Shown piece by piece: positions 8,008 through 16,357 of a stretch of 64,000 nt of DNA. The DNA comes from Actinocorallia herbida. GTDB lineage: Bacteria > Actinomycetota > Actinomycetes > Streptosporangiales > Streptosporangiaceae. The stretch is from assembly GCF_003751225.1 (NCBI RefSeq), contig NZ_RJKE01000001.1, positions 5,704,001 to 5,768,000 of the forward strand. The letters are read 5' to 3'. Below the pieces are notes generated by a model. That model had not been told where the DNA came from. It saw nothing but the letters and a program-made list of their open reading frames with translations, and ran no database searches. Numbering within the stretch: position 1 is the first letter of the stretch; each line of letters opens with the position of its first letter. The translations under genes were made by a program, and so were the position numbers.

Positions 8008-9287
8008 GCCGCGCTGCGCGTGAGCTGCTCGGCGCGCTTGTGGAACCGGCCGCCCTGCATGATCACGGCGAGGTTCGCGGCGTTCTGCAGCACCGTCACG
8101 TCCTGCGTCGGGTCTCCGTCCACCACGAGGACGTCGGCCAGGTACTCCGGCGCCAGGAGGCCGACCGGGAGCTCCAGGACCTGGCCTCCGTAGAAGGTGG
8201 CGGCCTTGAGCGCCTCGAGCGGGCTGTAGCCGAAGAGCTCGACGAAGAGCTCGAGGTCGCGGGCGTTGCGGCCCATCGGGTTGTTGGGGAAGCCGTAGTC
8301 ACCGCCCGGCAGCACCCGCAGGCCGCGCCGGCGCAGCTCGGGGTAGAGCCTCGTCATCGCCTCGAGCGACTTCACCGATCCCATCGTTTCGGCCATCGCG
8401 GCGTCGATCCCGAACTCCTCGCCTTCGTGGACGTTGGCCCACATGATGCCGACGGCCGGCGAGAGGAAGATCGAGTCCTTCGCCTCGTCGAGCAGGTCGA
8501 TCGCTTCCTGGTCGGCGTAGGAGCAATGGTAGATCGAGCGGAAGCCGTTGGTGACCGCCAGCTTGATCGACTCGGGGTTCTGGGCGTGGCAGTTGAGCCA
8601 GACGCCGGACTCGCGCGCCTGCTCACCGGCGGCCTTCGCCGCTTCGGGGCTGTACTGGGTCACCATCGACCCGCCCTCGAAGAAGACGTCGTCGTTGCTC
8701 AGCAGCAGCTTGACGCTGTCGAAGCCGATCGCGGCCTGCTCGCGGATGAACGAGCGCACCGCGTCCGGCCCCGTGCCCTGCTCACGCGGGCCGTCGGGGC
8801 CCATCTTCACCGGGTTGTTGTCGCGCTCGAACGACGCGGCCCGCAGCCGCGGTCCCGCCGTGGCACCGGCCTTGATCAGATCGCGGAGGATCACCTCGGT
8901 CGGCACGGGGGTCAGCGAGCCGGCCGAGTAGGCGCTGGTGAAGCCCTGGTCGAGCAGGATGCGCGCGTTGCGCTTCGCGATCTCGAGGAGCTCGTCCGGC
9001 GACGGCAGGTGATGGAAGAAGCTGACGTCCATCGGCGGGTTGAAGGACGGGTCGAGGTGGCCGACGGCCGAGGGGAAGGTCAGGTGGCAGTGCGACTCGA
9101 TCATGCCCGGCATGACGGTCTTGCCGGTGCAGTCGACGATCTGGTCGCCCGGCTCCGTCCGCACGCCGCCACCGACGACGACCGCCTCGATCTTCTCGCC
9201 GCGGACGACCACATCGGCCCGCACGGCAGGGCCGCCGGAGCCGTCGAAGACCTTGCCGTCGAGGAAGAGGATGCGCTGCTCGGGCAT
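8004..9287 (-). CDS. Amidohydrolase, imidazolonepropionase-like
   Basis: A 427-residue metal-dependent hydrolase. The N-terminal beta segment leads into MPGMIESHCHLTFP, the metal-binding HxH strand. WLNCHAQ and SIYHCSYAD give the later His ligands, and LPGGDYGFPNNPMGRNARDL the conserved Asp region. Length and order fit the cyclic amidohydrolase superfamily (Xaa-Pro dipeptidase-like and imidazolonepropionase-like branch). It is coupled to the esterase downstream and lies one base from the SDR gene upstream. It should open a cyclic amide, ester or similar bond. In this locus it could act before or after the dehydrogenases; the order is not deducible. Confidence 0.88.
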   Translation of the reverse strand: MPEQRILFLDGKVFDGSGGPAVRADVVVRGEKIEAVVVGGGVRTEPGDQIVDCTGKTVMPGMIESHCHLTFPSAVGHLDPSFNPPMDVSFFHHLPSPDELLEIAKRNARILLDQGFTSAYSAGSLTPVPTEVILRDLIKAGATAGPRLRAASFERDNNPVKMGPDGPREQGTGPDAVRSFIREQAAIGFDSVKLLLSNDDVFFEGGSMVTQYSPEAAKAAGEQARESGVWLNCHAQNPESIKLAVTNGFRSIYHCSYADQEAIDLLDEAKDSIFLSPAVGIMWANVHEGEEFGIDAAMAETMGSVKSLEAMTRLYPELRRRGLRVLPGGDYGFPNNPMGRNARDLELFVELFGYSPLEALKAATFYGGQVLELPVGLLAPEYLADVLVVDGDPTQDVTVLQNAANLAVIMQGGRFHKRAEQLTRSAA

Positions 9288-9288
9288 G

Positions 9289-10068
9289 TCAGGCTCCGAT
9301 CATGTTGTAGCCGCCGTCAGCGACGAAGTAGCTGCCGGTGATGTGCTGGGCGTCCATGGTCGCGAGGAAGAGGGCGGTGCCGGCGACCTCTTCGGGCTTG
9401 GGGATGTGGTGCATAGGGGTCATTTCTCGCAGCTGCTTGCCGCGTCCGTTCTTATAGTCCTCACGGCTGAGCATGCGCTCGGTCTCCATGAAGCCGGGCG
9501 CGAAGGTGTTCACCCGGACCTTGGGGGCGAAGGCCTGGGCATAGGACTTGGTGACGCCGAGGATGCCGTACTTGGCCGCCGCGTACTGCGGAGCCCGTGC
9601 GCTGCCACGGACCACGACCGTGGAACCCACGTTGACGATGGAGCCGCCTTCGGGCTGCTCGAGCATGCGGGAGCCGAACTCGTGGGTGCAGACCAGGGTG
9701 CCCTTGAGGTCGACGGCGAGCGTGTGGTCGATCGCCTCTTCGGTGATCTCACGCCACGACATCTGGTCACTGGCCATGTCGCCGACGTTGTTGATCGCCA
9801 CGTCGACCCGGCCGAAGTGGCCCCAGACCTCCCCGGCCATGCGGGAGATCTGCGCCCATTCGATGATGTCGGCCTGGACGAGGAAGGCGCGGCGCCCCTC
9901 GGCCTCGACCCGTTCGGCCGTACGGCGGGCGCCCGACTCCGAGCTGCGGTAGTGGATCGCCACGTCGGCGCCCTCCTGGGCCGCCCGGACGGCGATCTCG
10001 GCGCCGAGGCCGGTGCCGGCACCGGTGACCAGGACGACCTTGTCGGTGAAGCGCTGCGGAAAAGTCAT
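9289..10068 (-). CDS. Short-chain dehydrogenase/reductase
   Basis: A 259-residue classical SDR. TGAGTGLG is the nucleotide-binding loop, NNVGDM replaces the usual NNAG, and the catalytic Ser sits in IVNVGST with Tyr/Lys in YAAAK. HYRSSES follows strand 2, where a basic or small residue usually favours NADP(H); cofactor choice stays open. The C-terminus (HITGSYFVADGGYN) is typical. It lies 13 bases downstream of the second SDR in the same operon. Two SDRs next to FAH-family hydrolases resemble non-phosphorylative sugar-acid pathways, but no sugar-acid dehydratase is present, so that route is not proven. Confidence 0.9.
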   Translation of the reverse strand: MTFPQRFTDKVVLVTGAGTGLGAEIAVRAAQEGADVAIHYRSSESGARRTAERVEAEGRRAFLVQADIIEWAQISRMAGEVWGHFGRVDVAINNVGDMASDQMSWREITEEAIDHTLAVDLKGTLVCTHEFGSRMLEQPEGGSIVNVGSTVVVRGSARAPQYAAAKYGILGVTKSYAQAFAPKVRVNTFAPGFMETERMLSREDYKNGRGKQLREMTPMHHIPKPEEVAGTALFLATMDAQHITGSYFVADGGYNMIGA

Positions 10069-10081
10069 GGGGTCGGGCCTT

Positions 10082-10840
10082 TCAGACGAGGGTACGGCCG
10101 CCGTCGACGTACATGACGTGGCCCGTCACGAACACCGACTGCGTGGAGCAGAGGAAGAGGAGGGGGCCGACGAGGTCGTCGGCGGTGCCGAGCCGGCCGG
10201 CCGGAACGAGACCGACCATGCCTTCGCGGACGCCGGGCTTGTCCAGGTAGGCGCGCGTCAGGTCGGTCTCGGTGTAGCCGGGCGCGATGGCGTTGACCGT
10301 GACGCCGTGCGGCGCCCATTCGCGCGCCATGACGCGGCAGAGCTGGTTGATGCCGCCCTTGGTGACGGCGTAGGGGGCGTGGTGGGCGTGCGCCAGCAGT
10401 CCGGAGACCGAGGACAGCAGGACGATCCGGCCGTAGCCGCCGGACACCATCAGGGCGCCGGCCGCCTGGGCACTCCACACGGCGCTCTTGAGGTTGACGT
10501 CGATGATCCGTTCCCAGACGTCGTCGGGCGTCTCGAGCACCGGGCGCCGGTCGTTGATGCCGACCGCGTGGACGAAGACGTCAAGGCCGCCCATGGCCTC
10601 GGCCGTCTCGTTGACCAGGGCACGGGCGCCCTGCGGGTCGGTGAGGTCGGCCGCGCGGGTGCTGATCGACAGGCCCGCCTCCGTGGCCTGCTCGGCGAGG
10701 GCGGCCAGCCGCTCCTCGTCGACGTCCGTGACGGTCACGCGGGCGCCGTGTCCGGCGAGGCCGAGGGCCGCCGCCGCACCTATGCCGCCGGCGCCGGCCA
10801 CCAGGGCGGCGCGTTCATGGAGTCCAAGCCAGTCGTTCAT
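10082..10840 (-). CDS. Short-chain dehydrogenase/reductase
   Basis: A 252-residue SDR and the first gene of the six-gene minus-strand operon. The glycine motif is AGAGGIG, followed by VTDVDEERLAAL, whose Asp after strand 2 suggests NAD+. The active site has Ser in LLSSVSG and YAVTK. The C-terminal FVTGHVMYVDGGRTL is standard. I use the ATG at 10840 because the nucleotide-binding strand begins at once; an upstream in-frame extension reaches through the operator and has no homology. The ribosome site is weak. The promoter region is shared divergently with the carboxymuconolactone-decarboxylase gene and contains the perfect operator palindrome. Confidence 0.9.
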   Translation of the reverse strand: MNDWLGLHERAALVAGAGGIGAAAALGLAGHGARVTVTDVDEERLAALAEQATEAGLSISTRAADLTDPQGARALVNETAEAMGGLDVFVHAVGINDRRPVLETPDDVWERIIDVNLKSAVWSAQAAGALMVSGGYGRIVLLSSVSGLLAHAHHAPYAVTKGGINQLCRVMAREWAPHGVTVNAIAPGYTETDLTRAYLDKPGVREGMVGLVPAGRLGTADDLVGPLLFLCSTQSVFVTGHVMYVDGGRTLV

Positions 10841-10883
10841 GCGAGCGATGAAAGGCGATGGAGTGTGATGGAAACTACATGGG

Positions 10884-10898
10884 TTCCAATGATTGGAA
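10884..10898. promoter_or_regulatory. Operator copy 3, perfect palindrome
   Basis: TTCCAATGATTGGAA is a perfect 7-1-7 inverted repeat in the 130-base divergent region between the SDR operon and the plus-strand enzyme trio. It is the best copy of the motif also seen at 3793 and 5745 and marks a likely IclR-family binding site controlling both operons. Confidence 0.7.
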
Positions 10899-10970
10899 TG
10901 AGCGGCGATGCTGTGCCATTGCCCGGCACGGCGCTCCGTCCGCGTCCGGCGCGTGGACGAGACTCGGCCC

Positions 10971-11546
10971 ATGACTCGGTTGCCCCGCCTCGCCCCTGGT
11001 GAGCTAGACCCCGACCAGCGCGCCCTCTACGACGCGATCACCGGAGGGCCCCGCGCCGGCGGCCCCCAGCTCTTCGCCCTCACCGACGGGCAGGGAAGAC
11101 TCAACGGCCCCTTCAACGCGATGCTGTTCGCACCCGGGGTCGGGTCGGCCCTTCAGGAGCTGGGCTCGGCGATCCGCTACCGGACCTCGCTCAGCGCCCG
11201 GATCCGCGAACTGGCCATCCTCACGGTCGCGGCACGGTGGGACTCGGCCTTCGAGCGCTACGCGCACGAGCCGATCGGCCGGGCCGCGGGCCTGACCGAC
11301 GTGGAGATCGCCGCGGTGCGTTCGGGCACGGCACCCGACCTCAACGATCCCGCCGAGGCGGCCGCCCTCGAGCTGGTGCGGGCCCTGGTCGAGGGCGACG
11401 ACGCCGACGACGCCGTCTTCGAACGAGCTGTTTCATTGAGCGGCATGGAGACGGTCGTGGAGCTCACCACGCTGGTGGGCTACTACTCGACGCTCGCGCT
11501 GCAGTTGCGCGTCTTCCGTATCGGACTACCAGGAGACTCCGCATGA
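10971..11546 (+). CDS. Carboxymuconolactone-decarboxylase-family protein
   Basis: A 191-residue alpha-helical protein of the CMD/AhpD fold. The core reads FNAMLFAPGVGSALQELGSA, then LSARIRELAILTVAARWDSA and YAHEPIGRAAGLTDVEI. It has no CxxC in the redox position, so it resembles decarboxylase/tautomerase-type members rather than AhpD peroxidases. The ATG at 10971 starts the recognisable N-terminus; an earlier in-frame ATG would add 21 unrelated residues. Its stop overlaps the ATG of the next gene. It is the first gene of a three-gene operon with two FAH-family enzymes and is probably under the operator at 10884. The reaction is unknown. Confidence 0.85.
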   Translation: MTRLPRLAPGELDPDQRALYDAITGGPRAGGPQLFALTDGQGRLNGPFNAMLFAPGVGSALQELGSAIRYRTSLSARIRELAILTVAARWDSAFERYAHEPIGRAAGLTDVEIAAVRSGTAPDLNDPAEAAALELVRALVEGDDADDAVFERAVSLSGMETVVELTTLVGYYSTLALQLRVFRIGLPGDSA

Positions 11547-12424
11547 AACTCGTGACCTTCAACGACGGCCGGGTCGGCCATCTCGACGGCGAGGCCGTCG
11601 TCGAGCTCGACGTCCCGTCGATGCGCGACTTCTTCGAGCAGGAAGGCAGGGCCGAGGAGACCGGACGCCGGTTCCCCCTCGCCGAGGTCACCCTGCAGGC
11701 GCCGATCGTGCCCAAGAAGTTCTTCCACACCGCCGGCAACTTCACCGACCACCACGACGAGCTGACCGCCGTCGACTGGTCGCACCCGGTGCACAAGGGG
11801 ATCGTCTTCTTCCAGAACGTCGACGCGATCATCGGCCCCGACCAGCCGATCGTGTACCCCGAGGGCCTCACCAAGGAGCTCGACTACGAGCTCGAGCTGG
11901 CCATCGTGATCGGCAAGAGCGGCAAGTTCTTCGGCCCGGAGGAGGCCGAGGACTACATCGCCGGCTACACGGTCTTCAACGACATCACCGCGCGTGACAT
12001 CCAGCGCCGCGAGATGCAGTCGGGCGTCTTCTCCTTCTCGAAGGCGATCGACACCTTCTGCCCGATCGGCCCCTGGATCATCACGAAAGACGAAGTCCCC
12101 GACCCGCACACGCTCGCGATGGAGCTCCGGGTCAACGGCGAGCGGCGGCAGACCGGCAACACCCAGCAGATGATCATCTCGATCCCGCACCTGGTCGCCT
12201 ACCACTCGGCCCAGGGCTACACGGCCGGGGACATCATCACCACCGGCACCATCTCGGGCGTCGCCGCCGTGCAGCCGAACCCGTTCGACTTCTACCTCCA
12301 GCCGGGCGATCGCATCGAGGCGGAGATCGAGGGCATCGGCACGCTGCGCAACCACGTGATCAGCTGGAAGGACGCGCACGACACCGAGCCGTTCTCCAGC
12401 GACCTCTACGGCCCGGCGAACTGA
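11543..12424 (+). CDS. Fumarylacetoacetate hydrolase family protein
   Basis: A 293-residue FAH-fold enzyme. The metal site is visible as LDYELELAIVIG (ExE) and VFNDITARD (Asp), with TGTISGVAA near the C-terminus where many relatives have GTPxG. The family includes fumarylacetoacetate hydrolase, 2-keto-4-pentenoate-type decarboxylases/hydratases, acylpyruvases and diketo-deoxy-sugar-acid hydrolases, all cutting or decarboxylating 1,3-dicarbonyl-like acids. The ATG at 11543 overlaps the preceding stop and has AGGAG upstream. A second FAH gene follows after ten bases, so this pathway probably ends by C-C cleavage of a beta-diketo or oxo-enoic acid. Specificity is unresolved. Confidence 0.9.
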   Translation: MKLVTFNDGRVGHLDGEAVVELDVPSMRDFFEQEGRAEETGRRFPLAEVTLQAPIVPKKFFHTAGNFTDHHDELTAVDWSHPVHKGIVFFQNVDAIIGPDQPIVYPEGLTKELDYELELAIVIGKSGKFFGPEEAEDYIAGYTVFNDITARDIQRREMQSGVFSFSKAIDTFCPIGPWIITKDEVPDPHTLAMELRVNGERRQTGNTQQMIISIPHLVAYHSAQGYTAGDIITTGTISGVAAVQPNPFDFYLQPGDRIEAEIEGIGTLRNHVISWKDAHDTEPFSSDLYGPAN

Positions 12425-12434
12425 GGCCGGGCAG

Positions 12435-13268
12435 ATGCGCCTGGCCACGCTGGCCGACCGCGCCGTCCTGCTCACCGAGGACGGCGCGGTCGACATCGCC
12501 GAAGCCTCCGCGGGACGCTTCGGCCCCGACCCCATGGACGTCCTGACCGAGTGGAGCGCGTTCCAGGCCTGGGCCGTCAGCGCCGAGCTGCCTGCGGCGA
12601 GCCCTTACCGGACCGCCGATCTCGACGCGCCGGTCCCGCGGCCACGGCAGGTCTTCGCGGTCGCGCTGAACTACCGTCCGCACGCCGCCGAGGCCGGCTA
12701 CGTCCCGCCCGAGATTCCGCTGCTCTTCACCAAGTTCCCCAGCTGCATCGTCGGCCCGGACGCGCAGGTCGAGCTGCCCGAGGGCAACGTCGACTGGGAG
12801 CTCGAGATGGTCGCCGTCATCGGCGCGGCCTGCCACCGGGTGCCCGCGAGCGAGGGCTGGGAGGTCGTGGCCGGGCTCACCGTCGGGCAGGACCTCTCCG
12901 AGCGGGTCCTCCAGCTCACCGGGAAGCCACCGCAGTTCTCGCTCGGCAAGTCGTATCCGGGCTTCGGCCCGACCGGTCCGGCGCTGGTGACCCTCGACGA
13001 GGTGCCGAACCGGGACGACCTCGCGATCGAGTGCCTCCTGAACGGCGAGAGCGTCCAGGCGGCGCGCACCAGCGACATGATCTTCTCCGTGCCGCAGCTG
13101 GTGGAGTTCATCAGCGCGGTGTGCCCGCTCCACCCCGGCGACCTGATCTTCACCGGGACTCCGGCCGGGGTGGGCAACCGTCGCGTCCCGCAGCGGTTCC
13201 TCGGCCCCGACGACGTCCTGGTCAGCCGCATCGACGTCCTGGGGGAGATGCGCCAGACCTTCCGCTGA
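12435..13268 (+). CDS. Fumarylacetoacetate hydrolase family protein
   Basis: A 277-residue paralogue of the preceding gene, with the typical N-terminal region (VPRPRQVFAVALNYRPHAAE), the metal-binding VDWELEMVAVIG, GQDLSER, and FTGTPAGVGNRR near the C-terminus. The last motif is closer to acylpyruvate hydrolases than the corresponding part of its neighbour. Two divergent FAH enzymes in one operon often act in sequence or as subunits of hydratase/decarboxylase pairs. It is the last gene of the plus-strand trio and is followed within ten bases by a strong GC hairpin. Confidence 0.9.
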   Translation: MRLATLADRAVLLTEDGAVDIAEASAGRFGPDPMDVLTEWSAFQAWAVSAELPAASPYRTADLDAPVPRPRQVFAVALNYRPHAAEAGYVPPEIPLLFTKFPSCIVGPDAQVELPEGNVDWELEMVAVIGAACHRVPASEGWEVVAGLTVGQDLSERVLQLTGKPPQFSLGKSYPGFGPTGPALVTLDEVPNRDDLAIECLLNGESVQAARTSDMIFSVPQLVEFISAVCPLHPGDLIFTGTPAGVGNRRVPQRFLGPDDVLVSRIDVLGEMRQTFR

Positions 13269-13277
13269 CCGCGCCCT

Positions 13278-13305
13278 GCGCCGGCCACCCCCGGGCGGCC
13301 GGCGC
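13278..13305 (+). terminator. GC-rich hairpin after the FAH operon
   Basis: GCGCCGGCC and GGCCGGCGC form a perfect nine-base-pair stem with a ten-base loop, starting ten bases after the last enzyme gene. There is no T-run, as is common for actinomycete terminators. Confidence 0.5.
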
Positions 13306-14219
13306 GGGCCCGGCCGTTCGCCCGCCCAGCGCCGGCCGCCGCACCTCGACCCGAGCTCCGGCGACCGACTACGCCAGGAACGCCTCCGCGTCCTCCGGCC
13401 TCCCGCCCTCCGGAAAGATCCCGAGCGGTTCCCGTCCGTTCGCGTCCCCCGGGAACCCACGTCCCCTCGGCGCGCCATCTCAACACGATGCGCCCGAGCC
13501 GACCGGCACCGTCAAGGCGATCGTCCTCCCGGACGCGTACCTAGGACGAGCGGCGCATCCACGAAATCATCGTCGGGCTGCGCGGTGAAACGCAGTGCGC
13601 TCCCGTGCCCGAGGGAATCGTCGCCGCGGGAGGACGGAGCACGCACCGGACGGCCGACTGTCTCGGCCTCCTCGACGGACATCGCCACGTCACCTGGCGC
13701 GGCCACGATATCCACGACCCAGAGCTCCTACTGCGCACGTCCGCGCCGATCAAGTCCGGTACAGAAGTCGACGCAAAAGCAGTCGGACCTTAAGCTCACG
13801 GCCGGCGTCCTGGACGGCCGTTCGATCATGATGCTCCTGTGCGCACCTGGCACTTCGAGTATCGTCCGCAGCGGTGACACGGCCACGCTCCGGTGGACTC
13901 CGGATGAGGCCACGAGTGCCAAAAGCCTCAACGGCGTGGTGCCGCTCGCATGGCTTCCAGGCGAGCGCGCCGTGCTCTCCGTCCCGTCCGCTGATCTGGA
14001 GCAACTGCCCACATCAGTTCCCGTGCAGCTTGCGCGCGGATGAGACGGGCCTCGACCGAACGGAAGTTCCAGGGCGCCGCCGGGCTGGAACCCGCATGGT
14101 GGCAGGCACGTCGACCCTCGCATCGTTCGCGGGCTTGACGATGGTCCAGGTGGTGCCCAGGCTTGACGCCTGATGAGCGCGAGGAACTTCAGTCGGTGAT
14201 TCTCGTGGGAACGTCTCGC
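13306..14219 (+). other. Apparently degraded region between enzyme locus and IS scar
   Basis: No gene here can be recognised. A plus-strand frame around 13550-13790 (containing VPEGIVAAGGRSTHRTADCL) and another around 13795-14043 (ending SVPSADLEQLPTSVPVQLAR) look protein-like but are short and in different phases. I read them as remnants of one or more decayed genes. I see nothing clear in 13310-13540. Confidence 0.35.
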
Positions 14220-14372
14220 CTTGCGCAGGTGGACGAGCACCGGCAGCGCTTGCCGGCCCGGGTTCAGCAGCCGCCAGGCCGAACCGATCGCCCTGCGGTG
14301 CCGCCGGATCAGGCCCGCGACGTAGTTCAGCGTTGAACGCGACACATCGACGGCGGCACGATGGAACAGCAC
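14220..14372 (-). pseudogene. IS5-family transposase, N-terminal remnant
   Basis: About 50 residues resemble the N-terminus of actinobacterial IS5-family (IS1031/ISL2-like) transposases: VDVSRSTLNYVAGLIRRHRR, then GRQALPVLVHLRK. The frame then shifts by one base (GETF would be expected after LRK), and no catalytic DDE region follows. It ends close to where the GH1 gene loses its 5' part, so it probably marks the event that truncated that gene. Confidence 0.6.
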
Positions 14373-14539
14373 CGAAGCTCCTGGTCGAGACGGGTGTTGG
14401 TTGTGGTGATCAACCCATCCACCAGCGGCTTCTTATCGTCTGGGCCCGAACCGGGAACGCGCGGCCATGCTGTGATCAGCCCGCCCGAACCAGGGATGAA
14501 AAAGGCTCGCTGTCCGGAACATTCGGGGCGGCCCACGGG

Positions 14540-15525
14540 AGACCGCCTTCCGCTTCACGCCCTACGCCGAGGCCGTGCACGCCCGGCTCGGCGACCGCGT
14601 CCGCACCTGGACGACGCTCAACGAGCCGTGGGTGGCGGCCTTCCTCGGCCACGGCAGCGGCGTCCACGCCCCGGGCGGAACCGATCCCGCCGACGCCTTC
14701 CGGTCCGCCCACCACCTGCTGCTCGCGCACGGCCTCGGCGCGCGGGCGTTGCGCGAGGCGGGCGCCCGCGAGCTGGCCCTGACCCTCAACCTGTCCCCCG
14801 CCCTCGGCGACCCGGCCGCCGCAGAGCGGGTCGACCTGCTGCTCAACCGGCAGTCCCTCGATCCGGCGCTCCGCGGGGAGATGCCGGAGCCGCTGCTGAG
14901 GATCGTCGAGAGACACGCGGGGCTCGGCCATCTGCGCGACGGCGACCTCGAGCTGATCCACCAGCCGATCGACCTGCTCGGCATCAACTACTACTGCCCG
15001 CAGTACGTGGCCGGCGCCCCCGGCGCCCCCGCCGACCCGGCCTGGCCCGGCGGCGAGGACCTCGTATTCGTCCACCCTGGCGGCCCCAGCACCGCCATGG
15101 GCTGGCCGATAGAGCCCGCGGGCCTCACCGGCCTGCTGACCAGGCTGTCCCGGGACTACCCTGACGTCGCCCTGATCATCACCGAGAACGGCGCGGCCTT
15201 CGACGATCCGGCGCCCTCAGGCGGCAGGGTCGCCGACCCCGACCGGGTCGCCTACCTCGACGCCCACGTCAGGGCCGCCCACGCCGCCCTCGCCGAGGGC
15301 GCCGACCTGCGCGGCTACCTCGTCTGGTCCGTCCTCGACAACTTCGAGTGGGCCGAGGGCTACCACAAGCGGTTCGGCATCGTCCATGTCGACTACCCGA
15401 CCCAGCGCCGCACCCCCAAGGACAGCGCCCTCTGGTTCCGCGACCAGATAGCCGCGCAACCCGGCGCGGTCCCTGCCCTTTCTCCTCGAACGGGGGAAGA
15501 CCGAGGCAGAACATCGGCCGCCTGA
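14540..15525 (+). pseudogene. GH1 beta-glucosidase, 5'-truncated
   Basis: This frame covers roughly the last 325 residues of a family 1 glycosidase of about 450. It begins inside the TIM barrel (TAFRFTPYAEAVHARLGDRV). The acid/base Glu in TLNEPW and the nucleophile in ITENGAAFDD are present, as is the closing VWSVLDNFEWAEGYHKRFG. The first 120 or so residues, with the substrate-binding QHW/NxY region, are absent. Upstream sequence switches to IS5-related and unassigned DNA, and no sensible start or ribosome site exists. It is therefore a truncated, non-functional gene. The intact ancestor would have hydrolysed beta-glucosides in the cytoplasm. Confidence 0.85.
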
Positions 15526-15564
15526 CCGAGACTCACCTCCCAGCGGGACACCGCGTCGGCAAGG

Positions 15565-15579
15565 AGGTACACTGTACCT
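15565..15579. promoter_or_regulatory. Palindromic operator before the Fic gene
   Basis: AGGTACACTGTACCT is a perfect 7-1-7 inverted repeat about 20 bases before the Fic start codon, overlapping the likely promoter. Its placement suggests repression, possibly autoregulation as in toxin-antitoxin operons. No regulator gene is adjacent. Confidence 0.5.
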
Positions 15580-15598
15580 ATCTGTGTAGGAGGGGAAG

Positions 15599-16357
15599 AT
15601 GGAGAATTCGCTGGGCTTCACCTGGGATCGGGCCTTGCTGGCCGAGAAGCTGCGGGCGGTCGGTGTTCACTCCGTGGAGCGGGCCGCATGGCGGTACCGC
15701 CGGTCGATGCCGGAGTTCGTGTGGGACGCCGCCCAACTGGAAGGGAATCCGTTCACCTATCCGGAGGTGCAGACCCTCATGGAGGGGGTGACCGTGGGCG
15801 GGCACAAAGTCAACGACGAACGGCAGGTCCTGGCCCTCGCGGACTCTTCCCGCGAACTTCTCGAACTCGTCACCGGCGGCCGGTTCACCCTCGACAAGGC
15901 GACCTCGGATCATCTTCACCTGATCATCGCACGTGACGAGGCCCTGGAGTCGGGTGCGTTCCGCGGCGAAGGCGCCGTCATGCTGACACCCGGGGTGAGT
16001 CTCGGGGAGCACGGGCGATACCTTCCGCCGACGACCGAACCCGGTGGCGCGAACCTGCGGGAACTCCACACGGCCGGCGTCACCTGGCTCCTTGACGAAA
16101 TCGACGGGGTGGCCGAGCAGGCGATCGCCTATTTCCTCTTCGCAGCGCTGAGCCAGTTCTACTTCGATGGGAACAAACGCACCGGCCGGTCGATGATGAA
16201 CGGCCATCTGATGACTCACGGCATCGACGCGATCAGCGTGCCCGCCGCGAGGCGGCAGGAGTTCAACACGGGCATGGTCGGCTTCTACGTCACCCGCGAC
16301 GCGACCGCCATGTTCTCGTTCCTCCTGTCCTGCCATCCCGAGTTCGCCGGTTACTGA
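15599..16357 (+). CDS. Fic-domain protein with Gln in place of the motif His
   Basis: A 252-residue Fic/DOC-fold protein. Residues 44-50 (AAQLEGN) resemble the inhibitory (S/T)xxxE(G/N) helix, here with Ala at the Ser position and Glu48 kept. The active-site segment is QFYFDGNKRTGR (186-197): the anion-binding DGNKRTGR is intact but the catalytic His of HxFxxGN is Gln186. Related Fic proteins with this form exist, so it may be a subfamily trait meaning either a pseudo-enzyme or different chemistry. The start is ATG with AGGAGGGG upstream. The stop overlaps the start of the next gene, so the two form a unit. Canonical Fic enzymes AMPylate target proteins. Confidence 0.85.
   Translation: MENSLGFTWDRALLAEKLRAVGVHSVERAAWRYRRSMPEFVWDAAQLEGNPFTYPEVQTLMEGVTVGGHKVNDERQVLALADSSRELLELVTGGRFTLDKATSDHLHLIIARDEALESGAFRGEGAVMLTPGVSLGEHGRYLPPTTEPGGANLRELHTAGVTWLLDEIDGVAEQAIAYFLFAALSQFYFDGNKRTGRSMMNGHLMTHGIDAISVPAARRQEFNTGMVGFYVTRDATAMFSFLLSCHPEFAGY

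Noticed and set aside
9040-11002. Long plus-strand frames opposite the two SDR genes
   Set aside because: They are antisense shadows; the SDR motifs are on the minus strand.
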